Origin: Seramator thermalis
Lineage (GTDB): Bacteria > Bacteroidota > Bacteroidia > Bacteroidales > Dysgonomonadaceae
DNA length: 64,000 bases
Direction: 5' to 3'
Assembly: GCF_004138125.1 (NCBI RefSeq)
Contig: NZ_RXHS01000010.1
Coordinates: forward strand, 62,001 to 126,000
The notes beneath the pieces were generated by a model that did no database searches, was not told the DNA's origin, and worked only from the letters and a program-made list of their open reading frames with translations. Positions 34,660 through 46,600 of this stretch are shown in pieces; the first letter of the stretch is position 1; each line of letters starts with the position of its first letter. The translations under genes were made by a program, and so were the position numbers.

Positions 34660-35223
34660 TTATTTGTCGATAAATTTTTTGACAAGATCAAGCACTTGAG
34701 CTTTGGCCCTATCGAAATCGTCGTTCATTACGATGACATCGAATTTGGGAGCAAAACTCATTTCATACTCGGCTTTCGAGAGTCGTTTTTCAATGACTTC
34801 GGGGGTATCCGTACCTCTTTTTTCGAGCCGGTGACGCAGTTCCTCCACGGATGGCGGCATCACAAAAATACTCAACGCCCGATCGCCGTAAATTTTTTTG
34901 ATATTGAGTCCACCCTTTACGTCCACATCAAAGACCACATTTTTGCCTTCCTGTAAAATATGGTCAACTTCGCTCTTGAGTGTACCGTAGAATTTATCGG
35001 GATATACTTCTTCGTATTCGAGAAAATCGCCGTTGGCAATGCGTGCACGAAACTCCTCCGGAGTGAGAAAGTAATATTCCACCCCATTTTTTTCTTCACC
35101 ACGTGGAGCTCGACTTGTCGCCGAAATAGAAAACTGCAAAGGAAGGCCTTGTTGGAGCAAATATTTCACCAGCGTGGATTTTCCTGCACCCGATGGTGCC
35201 GAAAAAATAATTAACTTGCTCAT
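34660..35223 (-). CDS. gmk: Guanylate kinase
   Basis: 187 residues. P-loop SAPSGAGKSTLV, GMP-binding TSRAPRGEEKNGVEYYF and EYEEVYPDKFYGT, and the lid region RLEKRGTDTPEVIEKRL. It converts GMP and ATP to GDP and ADP. It sits downstream of yicC (107-base gap), the usual order in many bacteria. Confidence 0.96.
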   Translation of the reverse strand: MSKLIIFSAPSGAGKSTLVKYLLQQGLPLQFSISATSRAPRGEEKNGVEYYFLTPEEFRARIANGDFLEYEEVYPDKFYGTLKSEVDHILQEGKNVVFDVDVKGGLNIKKIYGDRALSIFVMPPSVEELRHRLEKRGTDTPEVIEKRLSKAEYEMSFAPKFDVIVMNDDFDRAKAQVLDLVKKFIDK

Positions 35224-35329
35224 ATTTTTCGTTTTGAAAATGATTTATACTGTTACGTATTTATCGTCTTGAATCTTGGGATTGAAGTTCGGACTGAAAA
35301 ATAGAGTTTATCATTTTAAAATTTACAAT

Positions 35330-36202
35330 TTACAATACGTTGAGTACTTGTTCTTTGATTTGTTCCAATTCGTCTTTCATCCGGACTACGATTCTCTGCA
35401 TTTCCGATTGGTTCGATTTCGAACCAAGTGTGTTGATTTCGCGACCGATTTCTTGCGCGATGAATCCTAACTTTTTGCCCTGAGATTGCCTATCATTCAT
35501 CGTTTCTTCAAAATAGTCGAGATGATGGGCGAGGCGTGTCTTTTCTTCATTCACGTCTAATTTTTCGATATAATAAATCAATTCCTGTTCGAAACGATTT
35601 TTATCGTATTCCACACCTTCGAGGCTGTTTAACGAATCGATGAGTCGGCTTTTTACCTTCTCTACACGCTCGGCTTCGAAGGGATCGACAGCATCCAACA
35701 AGTTGCGAATGTTTCGAATTTTCTCGCGCAATACACGGTCGAGCATGGCGCCTTCCTGCTGACGAAAATTTACAACTCCTTGCACTGCTTCGTCAATAGC
35801 TTTTTGTATGATTTCCCATTCGGTTTCGCTCAATTCTTCGGTATCCTGTTTCATCACATCGGGCAGGCGCATGAGGATTGAAAACCAGTCTTGAGGTTCG
35901 GGTATACCCAATTCGACTGCCAAGTTTTTAATTTCTTTTTGATACTGACTCACCACATCGTGATCGATCTTCGACGAAACATCTTTTGAAATGATTTCGA
36001 CATTCATCGAAAAATCTATTTTGCCTCGTTCCAATTGTCGGGAAAGGTCGTTTCGCAAAGCCATCTCCTTTTCTTTATAGATGAGCGGAATGCGCGTGAA
36101 TAGATCGAATTGCTTGCTATTGAGCGAGCGGATTTCGATAGAGATTTTTTTGTTGGGAAGTTCGGCTGTAGATTTGCCGTATCCGGTCATAGAATATAGC
36201 AT
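35330..36202 (-). CDS. YicC/YloC-family endoribonuclease
   Basis: 290 residues. Family blocks: MLYSMTGYGKST at the start, EIRSLNSKQFDLFTRIP, and the C-terminal DUF1732 part with KLGFIAQEIGREINTLGSKSNQ. Members have been described as endoribonucleases linked to small RNA decay in Escherichia coli. Gene order yicC-gmk is widely conserved. A -7 element is only about 16 bases upstream, implying a very short leader. Confidence 0.92.
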   Translation of the reverse strand: MLYSMTGYGKSTAELPNKKISIEIRSLNSKQFDLFTRIPLIYKEKEMALRNDLSRQLERGKIDFSMNVEIISKDVSSKIDHDVVSQYQKEIKNLAVELGIPEPQDWFSILMRLPDVMKQDTEELSETEWEIIQKAIDEAVQGVVNFRQQEGAMLDRVLREKIRNIRNLLDAVDPFEAERVEKVKSRLIDSLNSLEGVEYDKNRFEQELIYYIEKLDVNEEKTRLAHHLDYFEETMNDRQSQGKKLGFIAQEIGREINTLGSKSNQSEMQRIVVRMKDELEQIKEQVLNVL

Positions 36203-36217
36203 CTTCGGAAATTTTTA

Positions 36218-36225
36218 CAAAGGTA
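36218..36225 (-). promoter_or_regulatory. -7 element TACCTTTG for yicC-gmk
   Basis: Exact TAnnTTTG match; the start would be near 36211, giving a leader of about 9 bases. Confidence 0.55.
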
Positions 36226-36336
36226 CGATTTTTTAGTCAAAGTACTTTGTCTTTTTTAATGTTTTGACATTGAGTTACCCGATAATCCTTTTCAGGAAGA
36301 TATGATTTTTCGAAACGTAAAGCGTGGGGCGAAAAC

Positions 36337-36368
36337 AAAAAAGCCGTTCCTTCAGGAGCGGCTTTTTT
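36337..36368 (-). terminator. Bidirectional-type terminator of rprXY
   Basis: A 14-bp stem with one G-U pair (AAAAAAGCCGTTCC against GGAGCGGCTTTTTT) and loop TTCA. T runs are present on both strands. It lies 22 bases past the rprY stop codon. Confidence 0.92.
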
Positions 36369-36389
36369 GGAATAGACCGATATACTTCT

Positions 36390-37109
36390 TTAAGCTTGCG
36401 CCGAAGCTCCGGTTTCTTCGGTAGGAACTATAAGCTTGTAGCCCTTACCGTGAATGTTGATGATTTCGATATTCGGTTCAGCTTTCAATAACTTGCGCAG
36501 TTTGGTGATATAGACATCCATGCTTCTTGCATTGAAATAGGTGTCTTCCTCCCAAATTTGCTTGAGTGCATGGTTTCGTTCCAAAATATCGTTGGCATGC
36601 GAGCAAAGCAATGTCAGCAATTCAGATTCCTTTGTGGTCAGTTTGGTTTGTTCACCATTTATGGTGAGCAATTGTTTTTGTGTGTCGAATGTCATCCCAC
36701 CAAAGGTGTAAATCTGTTGCTCCTTGGTCTTTTTGCCCCTTACGCGTCGGATAATCGCTTCGATGCGCAGCACCAATTCTTCCATGCTGAAAGGTTTGGT
36801 GATATAGTCATCCGCTCCCGCTTTGAAACCTTCCAATACATCTTCCTTCATGTTTTTGGCAGTGAGGAAAATTACCGGGATTTCAGAATTGATGGTGCGG
36901 ATTTCTTTCACGAGCGTAATACCGTCTTTTTTGGGCATCATTACATCCACAATGCACAGATCGTATTTTGTTTTAACGAATCCTTTAAATCCTGCTTCCC
37001 CATCGGGGAACAGATCTGTGTCATAACCTTTTGCCTGGAGATATTCTCTGAGCAACATGCCAAGATTTTCGTCATCTTCGCATAAAAAAATTTTTAATTT
37101 CTCTTCCAT
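36390..37109 (-). CDS. rprY: Response regulator, OmpR family (RprY-like)
   Basis: 239 residues. Receiver domain with acidic pocket (LCEDDEN), phospho-acceptor Asp in CIVDVMMPKKDGI (about residue 53) and Lys in YITKPFSMEELV. The C-terminal winged-helix domain is LLTINGEQTKLTTKESELLTLL ... RSMDVYITKLRKLL. It closely fits RprY of Bacteroides, an oxidative-stress and sodium-related regulator. It follows the kinase gene by one base. Confidence 0.92.
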   Translation of the reverse strand: MEEKLKIFLCEDDENLGMLLREYLQAKGYDTDLFPDGEAGFKGFVKTKYDLCIVDVMMPKKDGITLVKEIRTINSEIPVIFLTAKNMKEDVLEGFKAGADDYITKPFSMEELVLRIEAIIRRVRGKKTKEQQIYTFGGMTFDTQKQLLTINGEQTKLTTKESELLTLLCSHANDILERNHALKQIWEEDTYFNARSMDVYITKLRKLLKAEPNIEIINIHGKGYKLIVPTEETGASAQA

Positions 37110-37110
37110 A

Positions 37111-38679
37111 TCATTTTTGTGTTATTACGGGTAAACTAATTATAAATTTTGTTCCTTTACCTACTTCGCTTTCGGCTCTGATAGTTCCATTTAAATCGGT
37201 AACGATTTTATGAACATAAGCGAGACCGAGTCCAAAACCCTTGACGTCGTGTCTATTACCGGTAGATACTCGATAGAATCGTTCAAATATTTTTTTCAGA
37301 TCCTCCTTTCTTATTCCGATTCCGTTATCCTCAATCGAGATGATCAGTTTGTTGCCTTCGTTGCGTGTTCTGATCATTAGTTGAGGTGGAACATCGTCCC
37401 GTTTGTATTTGAGCGCATTGTCAAGTATGTTGAACAGCACGTTGGTGAAGTGCATTTCATCTACTTTAACCATCGAATTGTCGGCCTGCAAATCAATGTC
37501 GAGCGTTCCGCCGAATCTTTCGACTTTCAGAATGTGAGTATTGGCCACATTGACGATGATATCGTTTGCATCCACTTCCTTCAGTTTCAGTGTTGTGCGC
37601 TGCTGATCAAAGAGCGACATTTGCAATACTTTCTCTACTTGGAAGCTTAACCGCTTGGTCTCGTCATTGATCACGCCGGTAACATGTTTGAACACTTCGG
37701 GTGATTTTACAATAGACGGGTCTTTGAGCATTTGTGCCGCCAGAGATATTGTAGATACCGGGGTTTTCAGCTCATGAGTCATATTGTTTATAAAATCGTT
37801 TTTCATTTCAGACAAACGCTTTTGTCTGAACAGCGTAACAATCGTGAAAACGAACGTGATCAACAAAATGAAAGTGAAAATGAGCGATGGAACAAAAAAT
37901 CTCATTTCGGCCGAAACGTAGTCCCGTTTCGATGGAAAATAAACCCTCAGTGTGTTTAACTTAGCGGGAGGATCGTTAGGGAAAAGAGTTTGCGTGTAAA
38001 CGGCCCTTTTATCCCTATCGGAAAAACCCGGCGTCGAAAATACCACACGATTGTTGTTATCCACTACCTGAAAGCTGTACGGAACGTTCATTCCGTTTGA
38101 AAGCAACTCCGATCTGATGTACGAATCGAGTAGTTTGAAATCGATACGCTTTTCGATTGGTTCATTACTCGAACGATACATAATCTTCAGAATCACTTCG
38201 TCCAGCAAGGCCTGTTCGTGCAAATATCGTTTCGAGAGCATTTGCTGCATTTCGTATGAGGTATTGGGAATAGTGTTTGCCCCCTCATTTGGCGACATGA
38301 AAACACCCGAACCGGATTGCTCTCTCAGATTTTTGGGCTGGCTCGTGCTGTGATCAATCGTAATACTTGACGTTCCGTCAGGGTGAACGATCGTGGTAGA
38401 ACTCTGTTGCGGGTTGATGCTTTCTGAAGACGACAATGTCTGATTCCCGTAGCGCGAAAGTCTATCTTGTGATTCGGCCATATCTTCCTGTAAAAATCGC
38501 AGGGTCTGGTCTTTTTCGAGTTGTACCGATACGTTGTTCAAACTCCTTCTCACTGCTTCATCGAATTGTTCGGCTCGGGCATTCATTGTTGTCCGCATAT
38601 ATCTAACCTGCAAAAAGAGTAATGCCAAAAACGCCACGAACATAATCACCGCCAGTAACCAAATCGTTGATTTTTTCAT
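37111..38679 (-). CDS. rprX: Sensor histidine kinase (RprX-like)
   Basis: 522 residues. Two membrane helices (about residues 5-25 and 265-290) flank a periplasmic sensor region of about 240 residues. The H-box is NDFINNMTHELKTPVSTISLA, followed by N-box (ILDNALKYKRDD), G1 (ISIEDNGIGI), F-box and G2 (GFGLGLAYVHKI). Length and order agree with RprX of Bacteroides fragilis. It is first in the rprX-rprY operon. Confidence 0.92.
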   Translation of the reverse strand: MKKSTIWLLAVIMFVAFLALLFLQVRYMRTTMNARAEQFDEAVRRSLNNVSVQLEKDQTLRFLQEDMAESQDRLSRYGNQTLSSSESINPQQSSTTIVHPDGTSSITIDHSTSQPKNLREQSGSGVFMSPNEGANTIPNTSYEMQQMLSKRYLHEQALLDEVILKIMYRSSNEPIEKRIDFKLLDSYIRSELLSNGMNVPYSFQVVDNNNRVVFSTPGFSDRDKRAVYTQTLFPNDPPAKLNTLRVYFPSKRDYVSAEMRFFVPSLIFTFILLITFVFTIVTLFRQKRLSEMKNDFINNMTHELKTPVSTISLAAQMLKDPSIVKSPEVFKHVTGVINDETKRLSFQVEKVLQMSLFDQQRTTLKLKEVDANDIIVNVANTHILKVERFGGTLDIDLQADNSMVKVDEMHFTNVLFNILDNALKYKRDDVPPQLMIRTRNEGNKLIISIEDNGIGIRKEDLKKIFERFYRVSTGNRHDVKGFGLGLAYVHKIVTDLNGTIRAESEVGKGTKFIISLPVITQK

Positions 38680-38966
38680 TTTACTTTTTCAAAATCACTT
38701 ACCAAAGTTATCAATATTCAAATATCAAAGATCGTCATTTTTATCTTTTCATTTAACAAATTACGCACTTTTTTGTTTAACATTTCATCTTAAAATTAAA
38801 AAAACAGCCTCATTCTTCATTAAAACAACATTATTTAATAAAAATCGCTTTCAACGTTCTGTATTTTTGTATTTGTTAAAAATAAGAGTATGGCAGTTTC
38901 CCCCCATGATTAATGGAATGATTGAGGTGCAAGACTATAAAATGGCAATCGAGTAAATAAAATAAT

Positions 38967-39416
38967 TTAATCTTGCATGAAATCGAATTTATTTGTATTG
39001 GTACGTGTTTCGATTGAGCACTTTTTAAAAACCCATTGTTTTTGGAGTGTATAGTTGAAAAATATCGAAACAATGAGATCTACCATTATTCGGGTGATTT
39101 TGTAATCGAGCACGAGAAACGTAGTCAATATAAAAGTGCCGTAGGATTTCAGAAAAATGCTGTTGAGAGCAGTGACAGTAAATTTCAGGAGTTGCTTGGG
39201 AAGTGAAGATTGATATGATTCATTTTCGGAATTGAACGTCCATTTTTTGTTGAGAAAAAAATTTACAAGAGCTCCGAGAATGCCTCCAATTACGATACCT
39301 ATGGTATAGTGAATGTGAAACACTTCGGTAACGAAGATCATGGTGCCATAATCGAGCAATCCTCCTGCAAGTGCAGAAAATTGGGCCTTTGAAAAAGTGA
39401 GAATTTGCTTACGCAT
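38967..39416 (-). CDS. GtrA-like membrane protein
   Basis: 149 residues with four membrane helices. The N-terminal FSKAQFSALAGGLLDYGTMIF and the central IGGILGALVNFFLNKKWTF are typical of GtrA/DPMS flippase-like proteins that move lipid-linked sugars. Its start overlaps the end of the CDP-alcohol phosphatidyltransferase gene by 8 bases, so the two likely work in one glycolipid or phospholipid step. Confidence 0.85.
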   Translation of the reverse strand: MRKQILTFSKAQFSALAGGLLDYGTMIFVTEVFHIHYTIGIVIGGILGALVNFFLNKKWTFNSENESYQSSLPKQLLKFTVTALNSIFLKSYGTFILTTFLVLDYKITRIMVDLIVSIFFNYTLQKQWVFKKCSIETRTNTNKFDFMQD

Positions 39417-40134
39417 TTTCTTTTCTTCTATTTTGTAATTCTTGTTCTTTTGTTTGGCGCTCCTCTATGTCGCGTTGATCTGCTAATCGTAGCAGCTTTC
39501 TTGTTTCCATCAAGTTAGATATAAGTAAAAATATGCATGCCGCCGAAGCAAGAAATTGAACTGAACCGGGTATAAATACTTCGAGCGTGATGATGAATGC
39601 GAGCAGCAAGCGAACCTCGGTGGGACCAAAGATGCCTGAATCGATGGAGTATTGTCCTCCAACTTTATAACGAAGTTGTGCGGTAATCATTTCCCATCCA
39701 TAGAGTACTACGAAAATGAATCCGGTATATTTCCAAATTCCGGGAGCATAAATCATGAAGCCTAATCCGATCAGAATTGTTCCGATCCAATCCACAGTAA
39801 CATCCAGAGAAAACCCATACCATTTGCGCGGTTTATTGCGATAATATGCTAAACGTCCGTCGAGAGAATCGCCAAACCAGTTGATTAAAAATCCCAAAAG
39901 AGATAATAATAGCCAATAACGATTGACGAATGCACCCAAAACAAAACTTCCGGCAACCGTCAAATTTCCGAAAAAACCTATTGTCGTAAGCCCGTCAGAG
40001 GTGAGCCAAGATGGCATTCTTTGTACGAGATAGGCGATTGTATTTTGTTCGAATTTACGAAGTATATTGGTTCGTTTGCGGTCTTTGGCGATCAGATTAA
40101 GCGTTTTCGCCATTTTATTCCCATCTTGTTTCAT
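39409..40134 (-). CDS. CDP-alcohol phosphatidyltransferase family protein
   Basis: 241 residues with about six membrane helices. The family motif is present in GDSLDGRLAYYRNKPRKWYG and FSLDVTVD: the DG, G-x3-D-x3-D parts are kept, but the usual AR after DG is AY. This variation is seen in some branches and may change the acceptor alcohol. It probably makes a phospholipid or inositol-type lipid at the inner membrane. It is first in a two-gene operon with the GtrA-like gene. Confidence 0.85.
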   Translation of the reverse strand: MKQDGNKMAKTLNLIAKDRKRTNILRKFEQNTIAYLVQRMPSWLTSDGLTTIGFFGNLTVAGSFVLGAFVNRYWLLLSLLGFLINWFGDSLDGRLAYYRNKPRKWYGFSLDVTVDWIGTILIGLGFMIYAPGIWKYTGFIFVVLYGWEMITAQLRYKVGGQYSIDSGIFGPTEVRLLLAFIITLEVFIPGSVQFLASAACIFLLISNLMETRKLLRLADQRDIEERQTKEQELQNRRKENA

Positions 40135-40601
40135 ATGCAGATTTCGCTTTAATTTGTGTTATGTCGTTTACGAAATATTTGGGCATCCATCTCTGTTTCG
40201 TTATTTCTGAAATAAATGAATACGTTAAACGTGATGCATTTTTCGAAAAAGTTTTGCATATGCTGCTTTTCAATTTTTCAAAAAAATAAACAGGGCTTAT
40301 CCCTTATCGAGCTCCTCTCTATTGTCGAATATAACTGTTTGACTTCACCTGTTTTTTTGCGGTAAAGATTGTAAATCATTGTTTTTCAAGTCTTAATAAA
40401 CTTTTAAAACGAAGAAAAACATCCGCATTCAATTCTATTTCTGTGCAAATGTAACCAAATAATCTTAGGTTACGAATTTGTTACTCTTTTCGTTGCTATT
40501 AAATAATGTTAATTGTTTGGCTTTGCTATTATTTTTAGGACGTTACCTCATCTGTTGACAATATGAAATGGAATAATCGCGAACAAATAGCCCCTCATTT
40601 T
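40135..40601. other. Gene-free region between CDP-alcohol transferase and sprA
   Basis: AT-rich, with no gene. A minus-strand TAnnTTTG match (TACATTTG at 40446-40453) could start a 300-base leader for the CDP-alcohol transferase gene, and a GTAACC/GGTTAC inverted repeat lies at about 40451-40473. Neither is strong. No clear sprA terminator was found. Confidence 0.5.
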
Positions 40602-43600
40602 TTACTGATTTAGATTGAATTTTAGGCTGATTCCCGTGCTGGTTGTCGAAGTAGGATATGAAGTCGCCGAAACAAGTGGCGAAAGTATTGTTTTGTCGAA
40701 AAAAGCTTTCAAAGTGAGTGAGCGACTTAAGGAATAATCTGCCGAAAATTGTAGGGTGACAGTTCTCAATCCGCCGGTTGCCTGTGTCAAACCGTCTTCA
40801 ATGGTACGGATCAGTGCGCGTGTGATCTTGTTTGAAAGATCGAAACGGATGTTGAGATCGTTGTTGAACGAACTTCGTAGGTTGTCAGCCTCGATTTTCG
40901 ATGGGTCGTCTTTGGCGTTTAGAGAAGAACGTCGGCGACGGTCATCATTCTTCTGCGTATTTAATTTAATTCCCAAAAGACGATTGAAGTCGGGAATTCT
41001 GTATCCGAATCCTAACACTACATCGTTATCGCCCGTTTCTACGATTTGGTAGGATGGAATGTTGAGGTTTAATGTCCGAGTGCGATTGTATCTGATGCTT
41101 AATGACATGTTGTTGTAAAACACACTGCGAATTTCGAGTAGTGGATTGAAACTTTCTATGAGACTTGCGTGGGAAATATCGTAAGGTGACGATGGCAATG
41201 GTGCTCCACTCACTGCGTCGCGAATATATCCCAAATCGTCGTCTTCCGGTGTTGCAACCCAATTGATAAAAGAGCTATAGTTGCCAACTCGATATTGTGA
41301 GGAATATTTGTGATAAAGCGTGAGTGATTTGAAGTTCTCTCGAAGCATGGGAAAGCCATTGATGGCGTTGTAGGTGATGCTCCAATTGGGTAATGTGGAG
41401 CGCAGATCGGGAAAAGCCGTCAACGCAATGCCCGATGTTTTTTTGCCGGTATATGCTGCAAGAAATGCGGGGATCAGTACATCAGCCGAATTTTGATTAA
41501 CGTCGCCGTTGACGGGATCAAAAGGCTGTCCTGCTAATCCGTTGCCCGACAAAAATCCGGTACCGGGATAGGTGGAACTTTGGTATTTTTCGCGAATTCG
41601 CGATGCTATTACATCACGATTGGCAAGGAATCGATCAAACGATTTGGAATGATAATTGTCTTTTGCGGAAAATTTTTCGAATGCCGAAGCAAGCGAAATG
41701 GTGCTGATAGCAAAAGTACCTCCATGTATGTTGGGCATATCGTTGTACATATATCGAATTTCTGTTCGACGATTGTCTTCGTACAAAGCTTCAAGCGTGA
41801 TCTTCAATCCTCGGAAAGGTTCGATATCGGCTTCTGTCCGAAAATTTTTAGTTTCGTTGTAAAGGGCAGGTTGAATGTTGTTTTCATCCGTCACCAGCCA
41901 ATTTTTTTGTTTAGCTTTGTCGATGAATTGCGTTCCCCCTTCAAAACCGAAAGCGAAGGGTAATCCGGGAACAAATTCATCATTTTCGGGCTTTTGTCCG
42001 AATGCATCACCTATCATCGGTTTGAAGCCGTAAATATCGGTTCTTGTTTTATAGGCCAAATTAAGATTGATGTTTCGAATCATCATCAATCCTCGCGCTG
42101 CATATTGGGCTATATCATATAATGTGCGGGATGGTTCGACTTCGGGTTTGGATACGATTTTTATCATAATTTCGGCTGTGTCCTTTGAGGTGATCCGAAT
42201 TCGACTATTGTCAATGTATTTATAGGACAGAGGAAAAGATTTTCCGTCTTTTTGAGCCGAAATGTTAAGTTTTTTCGTCATCAGGTCGTGAGTAATAATC
42301 ACCCCCGAATCTTGATTCAAAACGATTGTTTTTTCATAATATTTTTGTTCCGACTTTTTTTGCGACTGATCCGGTTGGTTTTGCCTTATCGCCGGTCGCG
42401 CTTCAAATCGTTGGTTCGTTTTTTTCAGAAAAGGAATTTTGCCATAGAGCGAAACCATATTGAATCGGCTATTCAATGTGAGTGATAAGTCGTTTTGCAG
42501 AATATTACCAAGTTGTTCGCCTTCCACTTGTGTCCCACGTTCCCATTGATAATGCGAATCATATACTGCACTTGTGTTAATCCAATCGAGTATGGGGATT
42601 TGTGAAAAGGGGATAGTGTAGGTTACATTGGCGGTTTGTTGGTAGTTGTAGGGCTTACCCAAGCTTCGAATGCTTTGCATAACCGAATCCTTCCAGATTT
42701 CATAATCGGGGCGATTAATTTTTTTATTCACCTGCAAATAAGGTTCTTCGATTTCGGCAATAGTTCCCGATCGGAAGTTAAAACCAAGATTTTTTGTCAA
42801 GTTCCATAAAATGGAAAAATCGCGATTCCAGAAAAAATTTTGGCTGAACGACAAATATTCCTTTTGTGTTTGAGTATTTCCTGCAAGATAGGCATTCACG
42901 TCGCGTAATTGCGTTTCCTGATAGTTTCGAGAAAGGGTAGAGCTAGCCTGTATGCTGTTAGGAATATAATTGAAATTTAGAGATTTGATTAATTTTAGCC
43001 ATCCCAAATTACTTTTTATGTCATCGAAAGGTTCCCACGATTTTACCACCGAGTTGTAGAAATAATTGGCCTGTAGTTTTGTGTCTTGTGCCGAAAAATA
43101 TTCCGTTTCCGGATTTCGAAGCGTGCTTATGTTTTGCGAATATCCGAAACTGAAGTTCGCCGGATCATAAGGCATCGGTGTTTTGCTTTTGATATCGATT
43201 CTTACATTGCTGATACTGATGCTTTTATTGGTGGTTTTGTCGATGGAAATGGTTTTGAGTGAATCTTTTTGTTGATTTGTGTGCAAACTATTGATCGATT
43301 TTTTCATCGTAATATCCTGATTGAATGGATCGTATTGTGGTATAGAGGTCTGATTGCTATAGCTGTAATAGAATGGAGCAATCAATTTCACTTCTTTGGG
43401 CAAAAAACGTCCCAAATCGAGATTCAAAGCAATGTTCCATTCGGAATAATCGTTGTTGCGACGTTCGAGCAAACTTTGGTCGAGTGCCCCAAACCCCGAC
43501 GTTTCTTTTCTGCCCTGAACATTCACTGTTCCGATATCCGAAAGAGCTATATTCATATTACCTTGAGCAGCCCAACCTCCTTTTTCGTCGAATTCGCTCA

Positions 43601-46600
43601 ATCGAAGTTCGTCAATCCATATTTCACCCGACTTTGTCGAATTCGATTTATTTCGAACGCCAATCATCATCACTTTCACTTCTGCCAATGATGGATTTCC
43701 CATGATGGTTATTGTATTCTCCGTTTTGTCGGGATCGCTTTCCGAATAGGGAGTCAAATAAGTTACATTGCTATTTTCTCCTTTTTCGAAGTTTCGTTTC
43801 AATTTAAGATTTGTCAGTGCTTCCAGAGGAAAATCGAACATGTTATCGGGAATCCAGACTGCTTTTTGGTCGGAAAGATTGCGAGAATTATATTTTCCGG
43901 GAGGAGTGATATGCAGTGGAATTTCGTATTCGTAATAATTTTGACGATAATCGGATCCAATGCGGAGAAAAACAGTGAAGTCGCCGTCAAACAAGTCCTC
44001 AGAAGCATCGGCCATTTTTTCGCCATGAACAAACATTTGCAATCGTTTGTATCGACGCAAGTCGAGAATTGTATTTTTATAAACAGATCGACTATCGTTC
44101 GGTTCGAGGTATTTTATTTTGAGCGAAATAGATTGTTCGTTTTCCTGTCGCAGTTGCGGTTGGCTTGGATCGAGAATGCGGGTTACTCCCGGTGGCAACA
44201 CATAGTTTACCGGCGTACGATCGCCATTTTCTTCGATATTCACGGTTGATATTTCCAATTGGCCCATTCCTGTTTCCGATCCTCCGGTAAGAAGGTTTTG
44301 CGTGTAATTTCGCCATTCGCTGCGAACCAGATCGAGTGTAGCAATGCGAAGGAAAGTCGGTTCATCGAATCCCGTAAGAAACATGCGCATAAACCGAATT
44401 GTTTTGAATCCCTGAATGCTTCCGACTTTAGTTTGATAATCGGATATGGGAATTTTGAATTGATACCATGTTACCTTCCCATCCTGTCCGTTACGAAGAC
44501 GCACCGTTGTTTCGCGTTTATCCACGATATAGTTGCTGCCAACTTGCATATCCTGCGGGCGAAGTCGAACTTTATACTGATAATAAGATTCGTTTTCGTT
44601 CATCGTGTTGTCTCCGTCGATATCTTCAACATCGGGAGTTGTGCGCGAGGCAGTGGCATAATTCTGCCCCTCATAGGGAGCGAGCGAATTTCCTTCGGTT
44701 CCATTATAATATTTGTAACGATTCAGAATGCTTGATTTCTTTTCGTCCTGTTCCGTGCAGCGATAAGGCATGAATTTGTCGCCCGAAGGCGTATTCAATG
44801 GCGACATAGGATCGGCTTTCATTGCTTCGAGCGCAGATGACGAAACTTTCGATTGGATTTGCTGAAGATAATCGGAATAAGTAGGAAACAATTTTTCTTC
44901 TTCGCTGCTCAAACCATTGAGACCCACGTCCTGAATTTTTCGCAAATCACTTCCCTGAGAGTTATCGAATGCATAAACGGTCGATTGTTTTTTTGGAACT
45001 TTGCCCCAAACTGTTTCTTCAACTGCAGTCTCGTCGTTTGTCAGTGGTAAACCGTTTTCGTAGAATTTCTTGCCGTCTTTCAGAACATCTTCCGAAATTT
45101 CGCCCAAATTGAAATACAAATCACCCCCTTTCGATGTTTTCAGAGTGTCGTTTACAAAGGGATCCATTAGCCAAAACTCTATATATCCGATATTTGCCGA
45201 TTCGAAATCGCGCACATCCAATTTTCGCATGATTCCGCCCCAACGTTTATATGGATTGAGCAGATATCCATTGGCATCGATATTGGTATCCAAATTGTAG
45301 GGTCCGCGTTCGTTCGGATAGAATGACACGTTGAGAACCGGGATAGTAGGCGGATCGCCATAAGCAGTTTCCCTGTTCGGGTAAATTTCACGTTCGTACA
45401 CTTCACGCACCAAATGGTTCGAAAGTTGATCTAAATCTTTTTTTAGGTGTGGTGGCGTCAACGATGAATTTTTTCGGGTGAAAATTCCGTCGATATAAAA
45501 CCATGCCAATTGGGCTCTGTTTTTGCCATAATCGATATTGTTGGATAAACTCGCTTCGGGGAACAAACCGGTTGAAGTGTTGTTGAAAGGTGTGGACGCA
45601 AGAGTCCATGCATAGGGTGAATGCAAATCGATATTGGAAGTCGAGGTTTCGAAATCATCCAGATACGAATAACTTCCGGTATAGGGATTGGTATAATGAC
45701 CGGGAAGGATTTGGGCGAATTCGGCGTTAGCCGTTATTTGCGAGGGCGCAACCGCTTCCACGAAAGGCAGCTTGTCGAGCAAATTGGTAATGACATACGA
45801 TTCTTTTCGCAATGAGGCATTGAGTCCCCACAACGTATTGTTTACCGCTTCCTCTCCGAAGTTGGTTTTCATGGTGAGCGGTTTTTCGGACAGGTGCATA
45901 ATGGTGGCTCCCAGAGAGAAATTTTTTGAAAAATCGTAAAGCAGGTTAGTCCCTATCAATGTTTTGCGCTGCATCGAAAACATCGACTGATTTTCTACCG
46001 AAACGCTCAGCGGCGTTCCGGCATCCAAAATCGCCTGATTGAGAATGTTGACACTCCCTGAAACGTAATCCACCGTATAATCTACCCCTTCGGTGAGCGT
46101 ATTTCCGGCAGCGATTACTTTCACTGTGCCCGGCTGAACATTCATGGCATTGAGGCTGATGCCGCTGCCCGATGTGCCTCGATATTCGCCACTCATGCGG
46201 AATTTATTTTTTTCTGCTATCTGTCGTGCCACCGTGAGTGTTGAATCGTAGAGTTCCTGATATACATATTTTTTAGCAATAGCATCATCTCCAATCATTT
46301 GGCGGAAATGAGAACCAAATGGTTCGACGACCGGAAAAATGATTTGCCCGTTTGCGGACGAAACAGTATAACCTTCGAGATAATCGAACTGTCCGTCGGG
46401 ATAAGGGTTACCTTTCGAATTTAACCGATCGAGATTCATCACCTGAAGCAACAGTTTGTTCTTAATGTTTCCGTCCGGAATATAATTCAGATAAACACCT
46501 GTTGTATCGCTCTGATAGAGAATGTTCATACGAAATCTGTCTGCCAGTATGTTTTTAGCGCCGTAGTCGATGGTATAAATATTTTTCATCATCAACGGCC

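Noticed and set aside
40446-40453. Promoter of the CDP-alcohol phosphatidyltransferase gene
   Set aside because: It matches TAnnTTTG on the minus strand but would give a 300-base leader and has no -33; kept only as a remark.
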